DNA from: Candidatus Fermentithermobacillaceae bacterium
GTDB lineage: Bacteria > Bacillota > Sulfobacillia > Fermentithermobacillales > Fermentithermobacillaceae
Assembly: GCA_012842685.1 (NCBI GenBank)
Contig: DUSI01000004.1
Location: 26,443-90,442, forward strand
DNA length: 64,000 bases
Direction of reading: 5' to 3'
Shown: positions 1 to 7,844 of the stretch, piece after piece
How the letters are laid out: every line of letters starts with the position of its first letter
Numbering within the stretch: the first letter of the stretch is position 1
Notes under the pieces: generated by a model
What the model was told of the DNA's origin: nothing
Seen by the model: the letters and a program-made list of their open reading frames with translations, nothing else
Database searches by the model: none
Translations under genes and position numbers: made by a program

Positions 1-320
1 AGAAGGTCCCTGAGGCGCTCGTTCTCGGCCTGGAGCTCTTGCAGCCTCGACTCGAGCGCCTTCAGGGCTCCCAACGCGGTCTCAAGTTCCCGGTTCTTGC
101 GGATGAGCTCTTCCTTGTCGGCGAAAGCAGTCTTCAGGGACTGAAACCATCCTCCTACCGAGGAGTAGACCGAAGATACGGGGCGAGCCATCCGCTGAAA
201 CAAAGAGCCCCAGAACGAAGGGCCGTCCTGAGGCTTCCCTGTCACGTTCATGAGGACCACTGAGGCAGCCACCAAGACAGCCAAGATCGCTATCTTCTTG
301 AACTGGAAGCGCCGCCTCAC
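1..320 (-). CDS. mreC: Rod-shape-determining protein MreC, N-terminal part (cut by window edge)
   Basis: Only the first about 106 residues are inside the window. The GTG start at 320 follows a GAGGGGAA Shine-Dalgarno. A short basic N-terminus is followed by one hydrophobic segment (about residues 9-25) and then a heptad-rich coiled coil with many Glu, Leu and Lys residues, which is the usual MreC layout: a bitopic membrane protein whose coiled coil dimerises outside the membrane and links MreB to the elongasome. It lies 16 bp downstream of mreB on the same strand, as in most rod-shaped Firmicutes (mreB-mreC-mreD). The periplasmic-type beta domains lie beyond the window. Confidence 0.85.
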   Translation of the reverse strand, partial: MRRRFQFKKIAILAVLVAASVVLMNVTGKPQDGPSFWGSLFQRMARPVSSVYSSVGGWFQSLKTAFADKEELIRKNRELETALGALKALESRLQELQAENERLRDL

Positions 321-336
321 CGTATTCCCCTCTTAT

Positions 337-1368
337 TCACTTGGATCTTCTCGATGACGCCAGGACTTTCCTGAGCTTGTCGGGGTCCTCCAGCATGATC
401 CCGGTCCCGCGGGCCACCGTCGAAAGGGGATCATCCACGATGTGCACGGGCATTCCGGTCTCCTGGCTCACCAGCCTGTCCAGGCCTTTGAGGAGAGAGC
501 CTCCGCCCGTCATGACTATCCCCCGGTCCATGATATCGGCGGCCAGCTCGGGAGGCGTGCGCTCCAGCGTCTCCTTTATGGCCTCGATGATCGCCCCAAC
601 AGGTTCTGCAAGGGCCTTCCTTATCTCCCTGGAATCGACCGTGATGGTCCTGGGGAGGCCGGTAACCAGATCGCGACCCTTTATCTCCATGGTCTGCTCT
701 TCGTCGAGCTCGTAGGCCGAGCCTATGGTCATCTTAACCTCTTCGGCCGTACGCTCGCCGATAAGCAGGTTGTACGCGCGTTTCACGTAGTTCACGATGG
801 CTTCGTCCATCTCATCGCCGGCCACGCGTATGGACCTGGAGGCAACGATACCTTCCAGAGATATGACGGCAACCTCGCACGTCCCGCCGCCTATGTCCAC
901 TATCATGTTGCCGGTGGGCTCGTTTACGGGCAATCCGGCTCCGATGGCCGAAGCCATGGGTTCCCACACCGTCTCGGCATCTCGCGCCCCGGCAGATACG
1001 GCCGCGTCGATAACTGCGCGCCTTTCAACTTCGGTGCATCCCGAAGGTACGGCGACGAGGACGAAGGGCTTTAGGATGCGGCGCCTGTAGGCTTTGCGGA
1101 TAAAATAGCGCATCATCGCCTGGGTGATGTCGAAATCCGCGATGACCCCGTCTTTCATGGGCCTCACCGCGATGATGTTCCCGGGAGTGCGGCCGATCAT
1201 CTGCTTGGCCTCCGTCCCGACGGCCAAGACCTCCTTGGTATCGGCGTTTATGGCCACGACCGAGGGCTCCATGAGGACTATTCCCTTACCTCTTACGTGT
1301 ACCAGAGTATTTGCCGTACCCAGGTCGATGCCTATGTCTTTGCTTAGGTAGTTGAACAGCCACTGCAC
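337..1368 (-). CDS. mreB: Rod shape-determining actin homologue MreB
   Basis: Cytoplasmic actin-like ATPase that forms membrane-bound filaments and positions lateral cell-wall synthesis. All actin-fold signatures are visible: phosphate-1 loop [14 protein letters not shown] near the N-terminus, phosphate-2 loop [15 protein letters not shown] near residue 155, and the adenosine loop [14 protein letters not shown] near residue 290. Length (343 aa) is normal. A longer reading frame opens with TTG at 1395, but the GTG at 1368 has an AAAGGGAG site at proper distance and gives the usual short N-terminus, so I prefer it. It sits directly downstream of radC and upstream of mreC, the conserved Firmicutes order. 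Confidence 0.95.
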   Translation of the reverse strand: MQWLFNYLSKDIGIDLGTANTLVHVRGKGIVLMEPSVVAINADTKEVLAVGTEAKQMIGRTPGNIIAVRPMKDGVIADFDITQAMMRYFIRKAYRRRILKPFVLVAVPSGCTEVERRAVIDAAVSAGARDAETVWEPMASAIGAGLPVNEPTGNMIVDIGGGTCEVAVISLEGIVASRSIRVAGDEMDEAIVNYVKRAYNLLIGERTAEEVKMTIGSAYELDEEQTMEIKGRDLVTGLPRTITVDSREIRKALAEPVGAIIEAIKETLERTPPELAADIMDRGIVMTGGGSLLKGLDRLVSQETGMPVHIVDDPLSTVARGTGIMLEDPDKLRKVLASSRRSK

Positions 1369-1398
1369 CGTATCCACTCTCCCTTTCAGTCTCAAGTC

Positions 1399-2103
1399 CT
1401 AGAGGAACCAGCCGGGGCTTATCTCTCTAAGGCTCACGAACGACGACCTGGACACGATCACATGGTCAAAGACCGATATGCCCAGGATCTTCCCCGCCTC
1501 GACCAGCTTCTTCGTTATCTCGATATCATCGTCGCTCGGCGAAGGATCGCCGCTCGGGTGGTTATGTACCAGCACCATTGAAGCTGCGTTCCTGCGTATA
1601 GCGTTCTTGAATATCTCCCTCGGATGGACCAGGGAAGCGTCCAAACTGCCCACCGATTCTACTTCTTTGCTGAGCACCTGATTCCTCGTGTTCAGGAGGA
1701 TCACGGCGAAACACTCCCGGTCGTACTCGGTGAGCTCGGTCTTTACGTACTCATAGACATCCCTTCCGCACCTAACCGTGAAAGGTCTACCTCCGGGTTT
1801 GACCCCACGGTAAAGCCTCCTTCCGAGCTCCACCCCCGCCTTGATTCGGGCGACCTTGGCCGGCCCCACACCGGCTATCTCCTTTAGTTCCTCGAGGGAA
1901 AGTCCGCTCAGGAAGCCCAGACTCGTACCGTACTTTTCTTCGGACAGGGCGAGCATCCTCCGGGATATGTCCATGGCCGTCTCCCTGGGATTACCCGTCC
2001 CGAGGAGTATTGCGATGAGTTCCGCATCGGAAAGGGCCTCGGCGCCAACCCGGAAGAGACGCTCCCTCGGCTTGTCCTCCGAAGGCCAGTCTTTAATTGT
2101 CAA
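1399..2103 (-). CDS. radC: RadC family JAB-domain protein
   Basis: A 234-aa protein of the RadC/YeeS family, historically named for DNA repair but without a settled enzymatic role. The N-terminal half holds a helix-hairpin-helix stretch (ELKEIAGVGPAKVARIKAG, about residues 72-90). The C-terminal half is a JAB/MPN metalloprotease-like fold with the complete metal motif HNHPSGDPSPSDDD at residues 180-193. The start is a TTG with only a weak ribosome site, chosen because MTIKDWP... matches the family N-terminus. It follows maf and precedes mreB, a standard genomic context in Firmicutes. Confidence 0.93.
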   Translation of the reverse strand: MTIKDWPSEDKPRERLFRVGAEALSDAELIAILLGTGNPRETAMDISRRMLALSEEKYGTSLGFLSGLSLEELKEIAGVGPAKVARIKAGVELGRRLYRGVKPGGRPFTVRCGRDVYEYVKTELTEYDRECFAVILLNTRNQVLSKEVESVGSLDASLVHPREIFKNAIRRNAASMVLVHNHPSGDPSPSDDDIEITKKLVEAGKILGISVFDHVIVSRSSFVSLREISPGWFL

Positions 2104-2172
2104 TCGTCTGTGGGATATATGGGACTCCTCCCCTCAGGCCACCCTTCGCAAGCCCCATATTCCCAAAAACCT

Positions 2173-2769
2173 CTAAACGGTCAGAAGCTCCTCCAGCCTC
2201 ACTCCCGCAAGCCTGAGGAGCCTGTATACCTTGGGCAAGGGGAGACCAATCACGCTGGAGAAGTCGCCGTTTACCCTCTCCACAAACATCCCGCCAATGC
2301 CCTGGAGCGCGTAGCTCCCCGCCTTATCCATGGGCTCGCCGGTAGAGACGTACCAGGCGATCTCCTCCTCGGTGAGCGGGCACATGGTCACCTCGGTCTT
2401 GTCGAAATCGTCCAGTACTCTCTTTCGCCCCGGATCCCAGAGGGCGACGCCCGTATACACCACGTGAGTCCTTCCGGCGATCTTCTGGAGCATCCTCCGG
2501 GCATCTTCAGGGCTTTCAGGCTTCCCCAAGACTTCCCCGTCTATATACACGATGGTGTCTGCCCCTAGGACGAGCTCGTCCGGCATAATCTCCGCCACTT
2601 TGCCTATCTTCCTGCGAGCGAGAAGCCTCACCAGCTGGTGAGGTTCAAGCCCTTCCTCCTTGACCGCCTCGGCAGCGTGGGAAGGAACGACCACGGGTCT
2701 TATCCCCACTGCCTCCAGGAGGGCTTTTCTCCTCGGCGACTCAGAAGCCAGGACCAGCCTCAATGCCAT
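2173..2769 (-). CDS. maf: Maf-like nucleoside triphosphate pyrophosphatase
   Basis: A 198-aa house-cleaning enzyme that hydrolyses non-canonical or excess NTPs (dTTP/UTP type) to the monophosphate and pyrophosphate. Visible family motifs are LASESPRRKALL at the N-terminus (substrate loop with the SxxR pair), the GADTIV metal/catalytic Asp region near residue 70, and GEPMDKAGSYALQG near residue 145. It starts with ATG immediately after the stop of the DUF4321 gene and precedes radC, so translation is probably coupled. Maf proteins are associated with septum inhibition when overproduced, consistent with the neighbouring mre genes. Substrate assignment is from family knowledge only. Confidence 0.93.
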   Translation of the reverse strand: MALRLVLASESPRRKALLEAVGIRPVVVPSHAAEAVKEEGLEPHQLVRLLARRKIGKVAEIMPDELVLGADTIVYIDGEVLGKPESPEDARRMLQKIAGRTHVVYTGVALWDPGRKRVLDDFDKTEVTMCPLTEEEIAWYVSTGEPMDKAGSYALQGIGGMFVERVNGDFSSVIGLPLPKVYRLLRLAGVRLEELLTV

Positions 2770-3015
2770 TCACCGCCCAAGGAGGAGGACGATCAGGAGA
2801 GCGACGAGACCCCCGGCCAGGTTAAGGCGCAACGTGAACCCGAAAGTGAAGGTTAGCGCATTGAGATCCAGCGTAAACGGCGGATCTATGCCTATGCTGA
2901 TCCCTCTCGTGAGGACCGGGACGGATCCAGACAGGATTCCCTCCAGTATGGTTCCCACGATCGCGCCGATAACCAGCGCGAAGATAATGATCCAGGTAAG
3001 TCTCCCTCTCCTCAT
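2770..3015 (-). CDS. DUF4321 small membrane protein
   Basis: A short hydrophobic protein (81 aa from the ATG at 3015, which has a GGGAGG site 8 bp upstream). Two membrane segments are evident: LTWIIIFALVIGAIVGTIL near the N-terminus and a C-terminal LAGGLVALLIVLLLG, separated by a polar beta-like loop. The pattern and the position between maf and other shape genes match the DUF4321 family of Firmicutes, whose function is unknown. The reading frame is open further upstream (to 3078), but that extension is Arg/Gly rich, lacks a better start and is probably leader. Confidence 0.8.
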   Translation of the reverse strand: MRRGRLTWIIIFALVIGAIVGTILEGILSGSVPVLTRGISIGIDPPFTLDLNALTFTFGFTLRLNLAGGLVALLIVLLLGR

Positions 3016-3164
3016 ACCCGAGTCCTCCCAGATTATACCAATATCATTACCCCGCCGCCACCCGCTCATTCGCGCCAAACTTCGTGTCTTACTGGCAAGA
3101 TTCTATGTTAAGCGGGATGTGACCACAAGATCCGAGACGGCGGAAAACACGATGCTGTTCCGCA

Positions 3165-3204
3165 AGGAGAAGGCGCCGCCCCTCGCTGACTGGAAGGGCG
3201 GCGC
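3165..3204 (-). terminator. Probable rho-independent terminator after rnfB
   Basis: A perfect 9-bp GC stem (GCGCCGCCC at 3173-3181 with GGGCGGCGC at 3196-3204) lies just beyond the rnfB stop. On the minus strand it is followed by TTCTCCTT, a modest U-rich tail. It would end the Rnf transcript before the DUF4321-maf-radC-mre genes, whose promoter would then lie in 3016-3172. Confidence 0.6.
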
Positions 3205-3238
3205 TCTGTGCGTTCAAGAAGCACGTCTTTCCGGCTCG

Positions 3239-4048
3239 TCACGAAGCGGCAGCTTCTGCCTTTTCTTCGTAGGACTTTATGGTCTTCACGGGACACTTGG
3301 TCACGCAGATGCCGCAGTTGTCGCAGCCTTTGTAGTCGATCTTCGCAAGCGTGCCCCGGTCCATGAAGATGGTTTTCTGCGGGCAGGCCCTCACGCAAGC
3401 CTGGCACGCGATGCAACCCACCTTGCAGTTCTTGCGCGTCACTGGTCCTTTGTCGTAGGACCTGCACAAGATGTGGACCTTCTTGGAGGCGGGGACCATC
3501 TCGATGATGCCCCTCGGACACGCTTTGGCACATGCGCCGCACCCCGTGCACTTCTCCCTGTCGACTACGGGGATCCCGTCTTCGCCCATGTGGATGGCGT
3601 CGAAGACGCACGCCTTCACGCAAGACCCCAGCCCGACGCAGCTGTAGGAGCACTTCTTGGTGCCCCCCAGGGCGTGCAGGGCATGGCAATCTTCCAATCC
3701 TTCGTACTCCGCGGAGATCACGGCGTTGTCGCAGTTGCCCTGGCAATAGACCACGGCGACGACAGGCTCAGCGGCTTCCGACTCAACTCCCATTATCTTG
3801 GCTATCATCTCAGCCACTTTGCTTCCGCCGACTACGCAGGCGTTGGTCGCAGCCTTTCCCTCTGCTATGGCCTGAGCCAAGGCCGCGCAGCCCGGAAACC
3901 CACACCCGCCGCAGTTGGCTCCGGGGAGCACCGAGATGATCTCGGCTACCCTGGGATCCGTCTCAACCTTGAACTTGTGCGCAGCGTAGGCCAAGAGGAT
4001 CCCGATGACCAGGCCGGAAAGCCCGAGCGAGATAATCGCGCTTACCAT
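3239..4048 (-). CDS. rnfB: Rnf complex subunit RnfB, polyferredoxin
   Basis: Electron-entry subunit of the Rnf ferredoxin:NAD+ oxidoreductase. One N-terminal membrane anchor (residues 4-22) is followed by the RnfB/Fe-S domain with C46-x2-C49-x4-C54-x16-C71, then several CxxCxxCxxxCP ferredoxin motifs through to the C-terminus (for example CTGCGACAKACP and CDNCGICVTKCP), enough for about six clusters. ATG start with a GGGGGGAGA site. Last gene of the operon, 12 bp after rnfA, ending in an Ala/Glu-rich tail before a GC-rich hairpin. It would accept electrons from reduced ferredoxin at the cytoplasmic face. Confidence 0.96.
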   Translation of the reverse strand: MVSAIISLGLSGLVIGILLAYAAHKFKVETDPRVAEIISVLPGANCGGCGFPGCAALAQAIAEGKAATNACVVGGSKVAEMIAKIMGVESEAAEPVVAVVYCQGNCDNAVISAEYEGLEDCHALHALGGTKKCSYSCVGLGSCVKACVFDAIHMGEDGIPVVDREKCTGCGACAKACPRGIIEMVPASKKVHILCRSYDKGPVTRKNCKVGCIACQACVRACPQKTIFMDRGTLAKIDYKGCDNCGICVTKCPVKTIKSYEEKAEAAAS

Positions 4049-4060
4049 CTCGTCTCCCCC

Positions 4061-4648
4061 CTACTTGAGTATTGTCTTGAACAGCCCGGAGAATCCCAAG
4101 AACGCCAGGGACATAAGCCCCGTCGAAACGAGGGCGAGCGGGAAGCCCTTGAGCACTTCCGGGATCTTCATGAACTTCCAGCGCTCCCGGATCCCGGCAA
4201 AGATCAAGATGGCCAGGCTCCAGCCGAGAGCGCCTGCAAGGCCGTTCACGGTGCCCCACAGGATGCCGTAGTCGTTCTTGACATTGAGCATCGCCGCCCC
4301 GAGCACGGCACAGTTGGTCGTTATGAGCGGCAGGTAGATGCCCAGTGCCTTGTACAGGGAAGGCGCCGTCTTCTTGAGGAAGATCTCCACCAGCTGTACA
4401 AATGCGGCGATGACCAGAATATAGGCTATGGTCCTCAGGTACTGGAGACCGAAAGGCACCAGGATAAACTGCTCGAAAGCGGCCGCCACCGTGCACGCGA
4501 ACGTCATCACGAATAGGACTGCTCCCGACATACCCAAGGCGGTCTCGAACTGCTCCGATATCCCCACAAAGGCACATAGGCCCAGATACTGCATGAATAT
4601 GAAGTTCGAGGTAAGCACTCCGGCCAGCATTATCGAGATGAACTTCAT
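4061..4648 (-). CDS. rnfA: Rnf complex subunit RnfA
   Basis: A 195-aa integral membrane subunit with about six hydrophobic helices, the normal RnfA/NqrE length. The two conserved membrane cysteines are present (GLCAFVG near residue 24 and TTNCAVLG near residue 112). In the family these, with two from RnfE, hold an intramembrane [2Fe-2S] cluster that passes electrons across the bilayer. ATG start with GGGGGATAG upstream. It lies between rnfE and rnfB, the canonical ...EAB order, and is co-transcribed with them. Confidence 0.96.
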   Translation of the reverse strand: MKFISIMLAGVLTSNFIFMQYLGLCAFVGISEQFETALGMSGAVLFVMTFACTVAAAFEQFILVPFGLQYLRTIAYILVIAAFVQLVEIFLKKTAPSLYKALGIYLPLITTNCAVLGAAMLNVKNDYGILWGTVNGLAGALGWSLAILIFAGIRERWKFMKIPEVLKGFPLALVSTGLMSLAFLGFSGLFKTILK

Positions 4649-4683
4649 TGTCTATCCCCCCACCAGGTCACGATGCTGAAGCT

Positions 4684-5322
4684 CTAGGCACTGGCCTTGG
4701 CCTTCCTGAGCTGGGCGCGCCGGACCAGGATGTTCAAGATCGCCATGAGGACGCCGAGAGTGACGAACCCTCCGGGCGGGGTAAGCATGACGGCCATAGG
4801 TTCGAACAGGGGTTCAGCCGGGAAAGCGACCGACCCGAAAGCAAGCCTCCCGGTGCCCAGGAACTCCCTTATGGCTCCTATCACCATGAGGTTGATCATG
4901 AAACCGGTCCCTATGCCCAACCCGTCAAGCGCCGACCGGATGACCGAGTTCTTATACGCGAAAGCCTCGGCCCTGGCGATGATAAGGCAGTTCACGACGA
5001 TGAGAGGCACGAAAATACCCAGCAGCCTGTACATCTCCGGAAGGTAAGCGTTCATCACGAGCTCGACGATCACGACCGGCGTAGCGATCAAGATCACGAA
5101 TATGGGTATGCGGATCTCATCGGGGGTGACTTTCCTCAAGATCGAGACAAACACGTTGGAAAACGTCAGGACGAATATGACGGCGACCCCCATCCAGAAC
5201 CCGTTCACCAACGACGTAGTGACGGCCAAGGTCGGGCACATCCCAATAGCCATCCGGAACGTCGCGTTTTCCTCAATCAAGCCCTTTGTGAACTCACCTA
5301 TTAGAGACCTCTTGCTTTCCAT
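4684..5322 (-). CDS. rnfE: Rnf complex subunit RnfE
   Basis: Integral membrane subunit of the RnfE/NqrD family with about six helices. The paired cysteine motifs expected for the shared [2Fe-2S] site are present: GMCPTLAVT in the first half and VVNCLIIARAEAFA in the middle. I place the start at the ATG at 5322, which has GGGAGGTG six bases upstream; a GTG nine bases earlier would overlap the rnfD stop. In other clostridia rnfG sits between rnfD and rnfE. Here only a few bases separate the two genes, so rnfG is absent rather than unread. Confidence 0.95.
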   Translation of the reverse strand: MESKRSLIGEFTKGLIEENATFRMAIGMCPTLAVTTSLVNGFWMGVAVIFVLTFSNVFVSILRKVTPDEIRIPIFVILIATPVVIVELVMNAYLPEMYRLLGIFVPLIVVNCLIIARAEAFAYKNSVIRSALDGLGIGTGFMINLMVIGAIREFLGTGRLAFGSVAFPAEPLFEPMAVMLTPPGGFVTLGVLMAILNILVRRAQLRKAKASA

Positions 5323-5327
5323 CAAGC

Positions 5328-6311
5328 TCACCTCCCGCCCTCTCTCGCTCTGCGCCTAGCCTCTACATCGTGCATATACCCGTAGTACTTGGGGACCACA
5401 AACCTGTCTATGAGAGGCGTCGCCAGGTTCATGAGGAGGATGGCGTAGGTCACACCTTCCGGATAGTCGCCCCAGTACCTTATAAGGAGCGTTATTAGGC
5501 CTGCGCCTATTCCGAAATAAGTCCGTCCCTTAGGAGTGACGGGCGATGTCACGTAGTCGGTCGCCATGAAGAACGCTCCCAAAAGGGCCCCGCCGAGCAG
5601 GATCCCCCTCAGGGGGTCTCCCTGGAAAAGCGCTCCCGGCTTTCCGAATACGAAAACCCCGAGCCCGAGCGTCCCGAGGTAGGCTACCGGGATGCGGTAA
5701 TCGATGACTCCCCTGACCAGGAGGTATATCCCTCCGAGGAGGATGGCCACCGCGCTGGTCTCACCCAAGGACCCCAGGCGGTTCCCAATCAGCAGGTCGG
5801 TAAGGGAACCCACGGCCTGTCCGCCCTTAAACGCGTGGAGCGGGGTGGCCCCCGTCGCCGCGTCCATGGTAAGCGGGTTAAGCCACGCACTTGTCACGTG
5901 GAGCGGCCAAGCCGCCAGGACAAAGGCTCTGCCGGCCAGGGCCGGGTTCACGAAGTTCGTGCCCAGGCCGCCAAATATCTGCTTGGCGATCACTATGGCG
6001 AACGCCGAACCTACGATGGGCACGTAAAGCGGCACTCCCGGCGGGAGCGTAAGGCCCAAGAGGACACCCGTCACCACCGCCGAGAAGTCGCCGACGGTAA
6101 CGGGCCTCTTCACCGCCTTCTCGTACAGGTACTCTGACACGACGGCAGATACCGTCGAAGCCACGAGCACCATGAGCGCTTTAACACCGAAAAAGATCAC
6201 AGCCGCCACGCAGGCCGGGACCAGAGCGATGACGACATCGAGCATGATGCCCCTCACGGTCTTCGGCGCCCTTATGTGGGGCGATGATGTGATCAAGAGT
6301 CTGTCTGTCAT
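5328..6311 (-). CDS. rnfD: Rnf complex subunit RnfD
   Basis: A 327-aa membrane subunit (RnfD/NqrB family) with many hydrophobic helices. The flavinylation consensus is intact at DAATGATPL, with Thr156 the likely residue for a phosphoester-linked FMN. The GGLGTNFVNPALAGRAF stretch is also typical. RnfD takes part in coupling electron flow to ion export. The gene starts with ATG 30 bp after rnfC, and its stop overlaps the ribosome site of rnfE. FMN attachment normally needs ApbE, and no apbE gene is in this window. Confidence 0.95.
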   Translation of the reverse strand: MTDRLLITSSPHIRAPKTVRGIMLDVVIALVPACVAAVIFFGVKALMVLVASTVSAVVSEYLYEKAVKRPVTVGDFSAVVTGVLLGLTLPPGVPLYVPIVGSAFAIVIAKQIFGGLGTNFVNPALAGRAFVLAAWPLHVTSAWLNPLTMDAATGATPLHAFKGGQAVGSLTDLLIGNRLGSLGETSAVAILLGGIYLLVRGVIDYRIPVAYLGTLGLGVFVFGKPGALFQGDPLRGILLGGALLGAFFMATDYVTSPVTPKGRTYFGIGAGLITLLIRYWGDYPEGVTYAILLMNLATPLIDRFVVPKYYGYMHDVEARRRAREGGR

Positions 6312-6341
6312 GCGTTTCCCTCCGTCTCCTCTCAGGTCCCC

Positions 6342-7688
6342 CTATTTCTTGGCGGCAGCGCGCCTCTTCGCAGCGATCTGCGATTTGGCCAGCCTGATGG
6401 ACTGGGTAAGCGGCCTTCTGGACGGGCACACGTAGGAACAGACGCCGCATTCGCAGCAATCCATAACCCGCATCTTCTCTGCCTCTTCCAGATAGCCGTT
6501 CTCGGCGTAAGCCGCCATCCACACGGGGAGAAGCCTCATGGGACACGCCTCGACGCACCTTCCGCACCTTACGCATGGGAGCACCGGCTCGCTCTTCACC
6601 GCCTGGGCGGGAAGCACCAGGACTCCCGATGTCCCCTTGAGGACAGGGACATCCGTGTCCTTGACCGCCACACCCATCATCGGGCCCCCGAGGATGACCT
6701 TGCCGGGTTTCCCCGAGAACCCGCCGGCCTTCTCGATCAGGTATGACACGGGCGTTCCGATAAGGGCCCGGAAGTTGGACGGGCGCGCCACGCCTTCTCC
6801 CGTCACCGACACTATCCGCTCGACGAGCGGCAGGCCGGTCTTGAGGGCAACCGCAAGGGCGTGGGCCGTCCCGACGTTGGACACTATGACGCCCACGTCA
6901 AGCGGAAGCCCCGGAGGTGGAGGCACCTCTCTGCCCAGGACTGCTTCGATGAGCTGCTTCTCGCCGCCCCGAGGATAGCGGTGGCTGAGGACCGCGACCT
7001 CCAGCTCGGGGTAGGGCTTCGCAGCTTCCTCCATCGCCCTGATGGCGTCGGGTTTATTGTCTTCTATACAGATGATGCCTTTCTCCACTCCCGCTCCCTT
7101 CATGAGGGCGCGGAAACCGAAGACTATATCTTGAGCGGCTTCCTCCATTAGCTTCTGGTCTGCCGTCAAGTAAGGTTCGCACTCAGCACCATTAAGCAGG
7201 TAAGTGTCGATCTTCTTGTCCGGCGGAGGCTGGAGCTTGACTGCGGTCGGAAACGCAGCTCCGCCGAGTCCTACCAGCCCGGATTCCCTGACAACTTCCC
7301 GGATTTTATCCTGGCTAATCGCCTCGAGGTCGTCCCCGACGGGCGCGAGCCCCTCATATAGGGCATGCTCACCATCGGGCGCGATAACGATGGCGTCGGA
7401 CTCTCGTCCAAGGACGGGCTGGTACCGGGGTTCTATGGCCTTCACTTTACCTGAGGTTGGCGCATGTAGGCAGGCACTCACCGCTCCTTGGGCTTCGGCA
7501 ATCTTCTGGCCACGCTTCACTTCGTCGCCAACATTCACCAAGGGCTTCGACGGCGCTCCGGTGTGCTGGGACAGAAAGAGCGTGAGCTCGGCCGGAATAC
7601 CGGCATCTTCTATTGGCATGCGTCCCGAAAGCTCTTTCTTGTCCGGGACCGGCACGCCGCCTGAACCACGTCTGGCCTTGACCACCAT
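6342..7688 (-). CDS. rnfC: Rnf complex subunit RnfC, NAD(H)/FMN-binding Fe-S protein
   Basis: A 448-aa peripheral subunit that reduces NAD+. Domain order: N-terminal RnfC barrel-sandwich region with GDEVKRGQKIAEA, then the NADH/FMN-binding fold with the glycine motif GLGGAAFPTAVKL near residue 140, an SLBB-like region, and two 4Fe-4S motifs at the C-terminus (CVRCGRCVEACP and CCECGVCSYVCP). First gene of the operon. Start is ATG at 7688 after GAGGTGGG; the GTG codon directly after it is an alternative. The 156-bp leader upstream holds a promoter and repeated boxes described separately. Confidence 0.96.
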   Translation of the reverse strand: MVVKARRGSGGVPVPDKKELSGRMPIEDAGIPAELTLFLSQHTGAPSKPLVNVGDEVKRGQKIAEAQGAVSACLHAPTSGKVKAIEPRYQPVLGRESDAIVIAPDGEHALYEGLAPVGDDLEAISQDKIREVVRESGLVGLGGAAFPTAVKLQPPPDKKIDTYLLNGAECEPYLTADQKLMEEAAQDIVFGFRALMKGAGVEKGIICIEDNKPDAIRAMEEAAKPYPELEVAVLSHRYPRGGEKQLIEAVLGREVPPPPGLPLDVGVIVSNVGTAHALAVALKTGLPLVERIVSVTGEGVARPSNFRALIGTPVSYLIEKAGGFSGKPGKVILGGPMMGVAVKDTDVPVLKGTSGVLVLPAQAVKSEPVLPCVRCGRCVEACPMRLLPVWMAAYAENGYLEEAEKMRVMDCCECGVCSYVCPSRRPLTQSIRLAKSQIAAKRRAAAKK

Positions 7689-7728
7689 CCCACCTCAATC
7701 CCCCAAAATTGCAAAAAAGGTTTACCAC

Positions 7729-7832
7729 TATCACAATTGCTTAGCGCACAAACATAATTCTAGTCCTCCGCATCACAATCAGTCAAACTGTAGGGAGAGC
7801 ACAAAAGGGGTTTACCGTGAGGTATCACAATT
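7729..7832 (-). promoter_or_regulatory. rnf operon promoter with three phased ATTGTGAT boxes
   Basis: On the minus strand, TTGACT (7786-7781) and TAGAAT (7762-7757) are separated by 18 bp and fit a sigma-A promoter for rnfC. The 8-mer ATTGTGAT occurs three times in the same orientation: 7824-7831, 7772-7779 (inside the promoter spacer) and 7730-7737 (just downstream of the -10). The start-to-start distances are 52 and 42 bp, close to 5 and 4 helical turns. Two copies are also followed on the minus strand by GGTAAACC after a short gap. The box resembles a Rex half-site (TTGTGA), but no full Rex dyad is present. Promoter and boxes are seen directly; the regulator is inference. Confidence 0.55.
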
Positions 7833-7844
7833 CTCCGCGGGGCT

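Noticed and set aside
2660..4516. Very long plus-strand open frame (618 codons) opposite maf and rnfBA
   Set aside because: Antisense shadow of GC-rich genes with clear homology on the minus strand; no ribosome site or domain.
7729..7832. Full Rex operator
   Set aside because: Only TTGTGA half-sites are present; no TTGTGA-N6-TCACAA dyad, and the closest inverted TCAC has a 4-bp spacer.
7689..7844. Sigma-54 (-24/-12) promoter for rnf, suggested by rpoN next door
   Set aside because: GGTAAACCTTTTTTGCA has two bases too many between the GG and GC elements, and the other copy lacks a GC element; a sigma-A promoter fits better.
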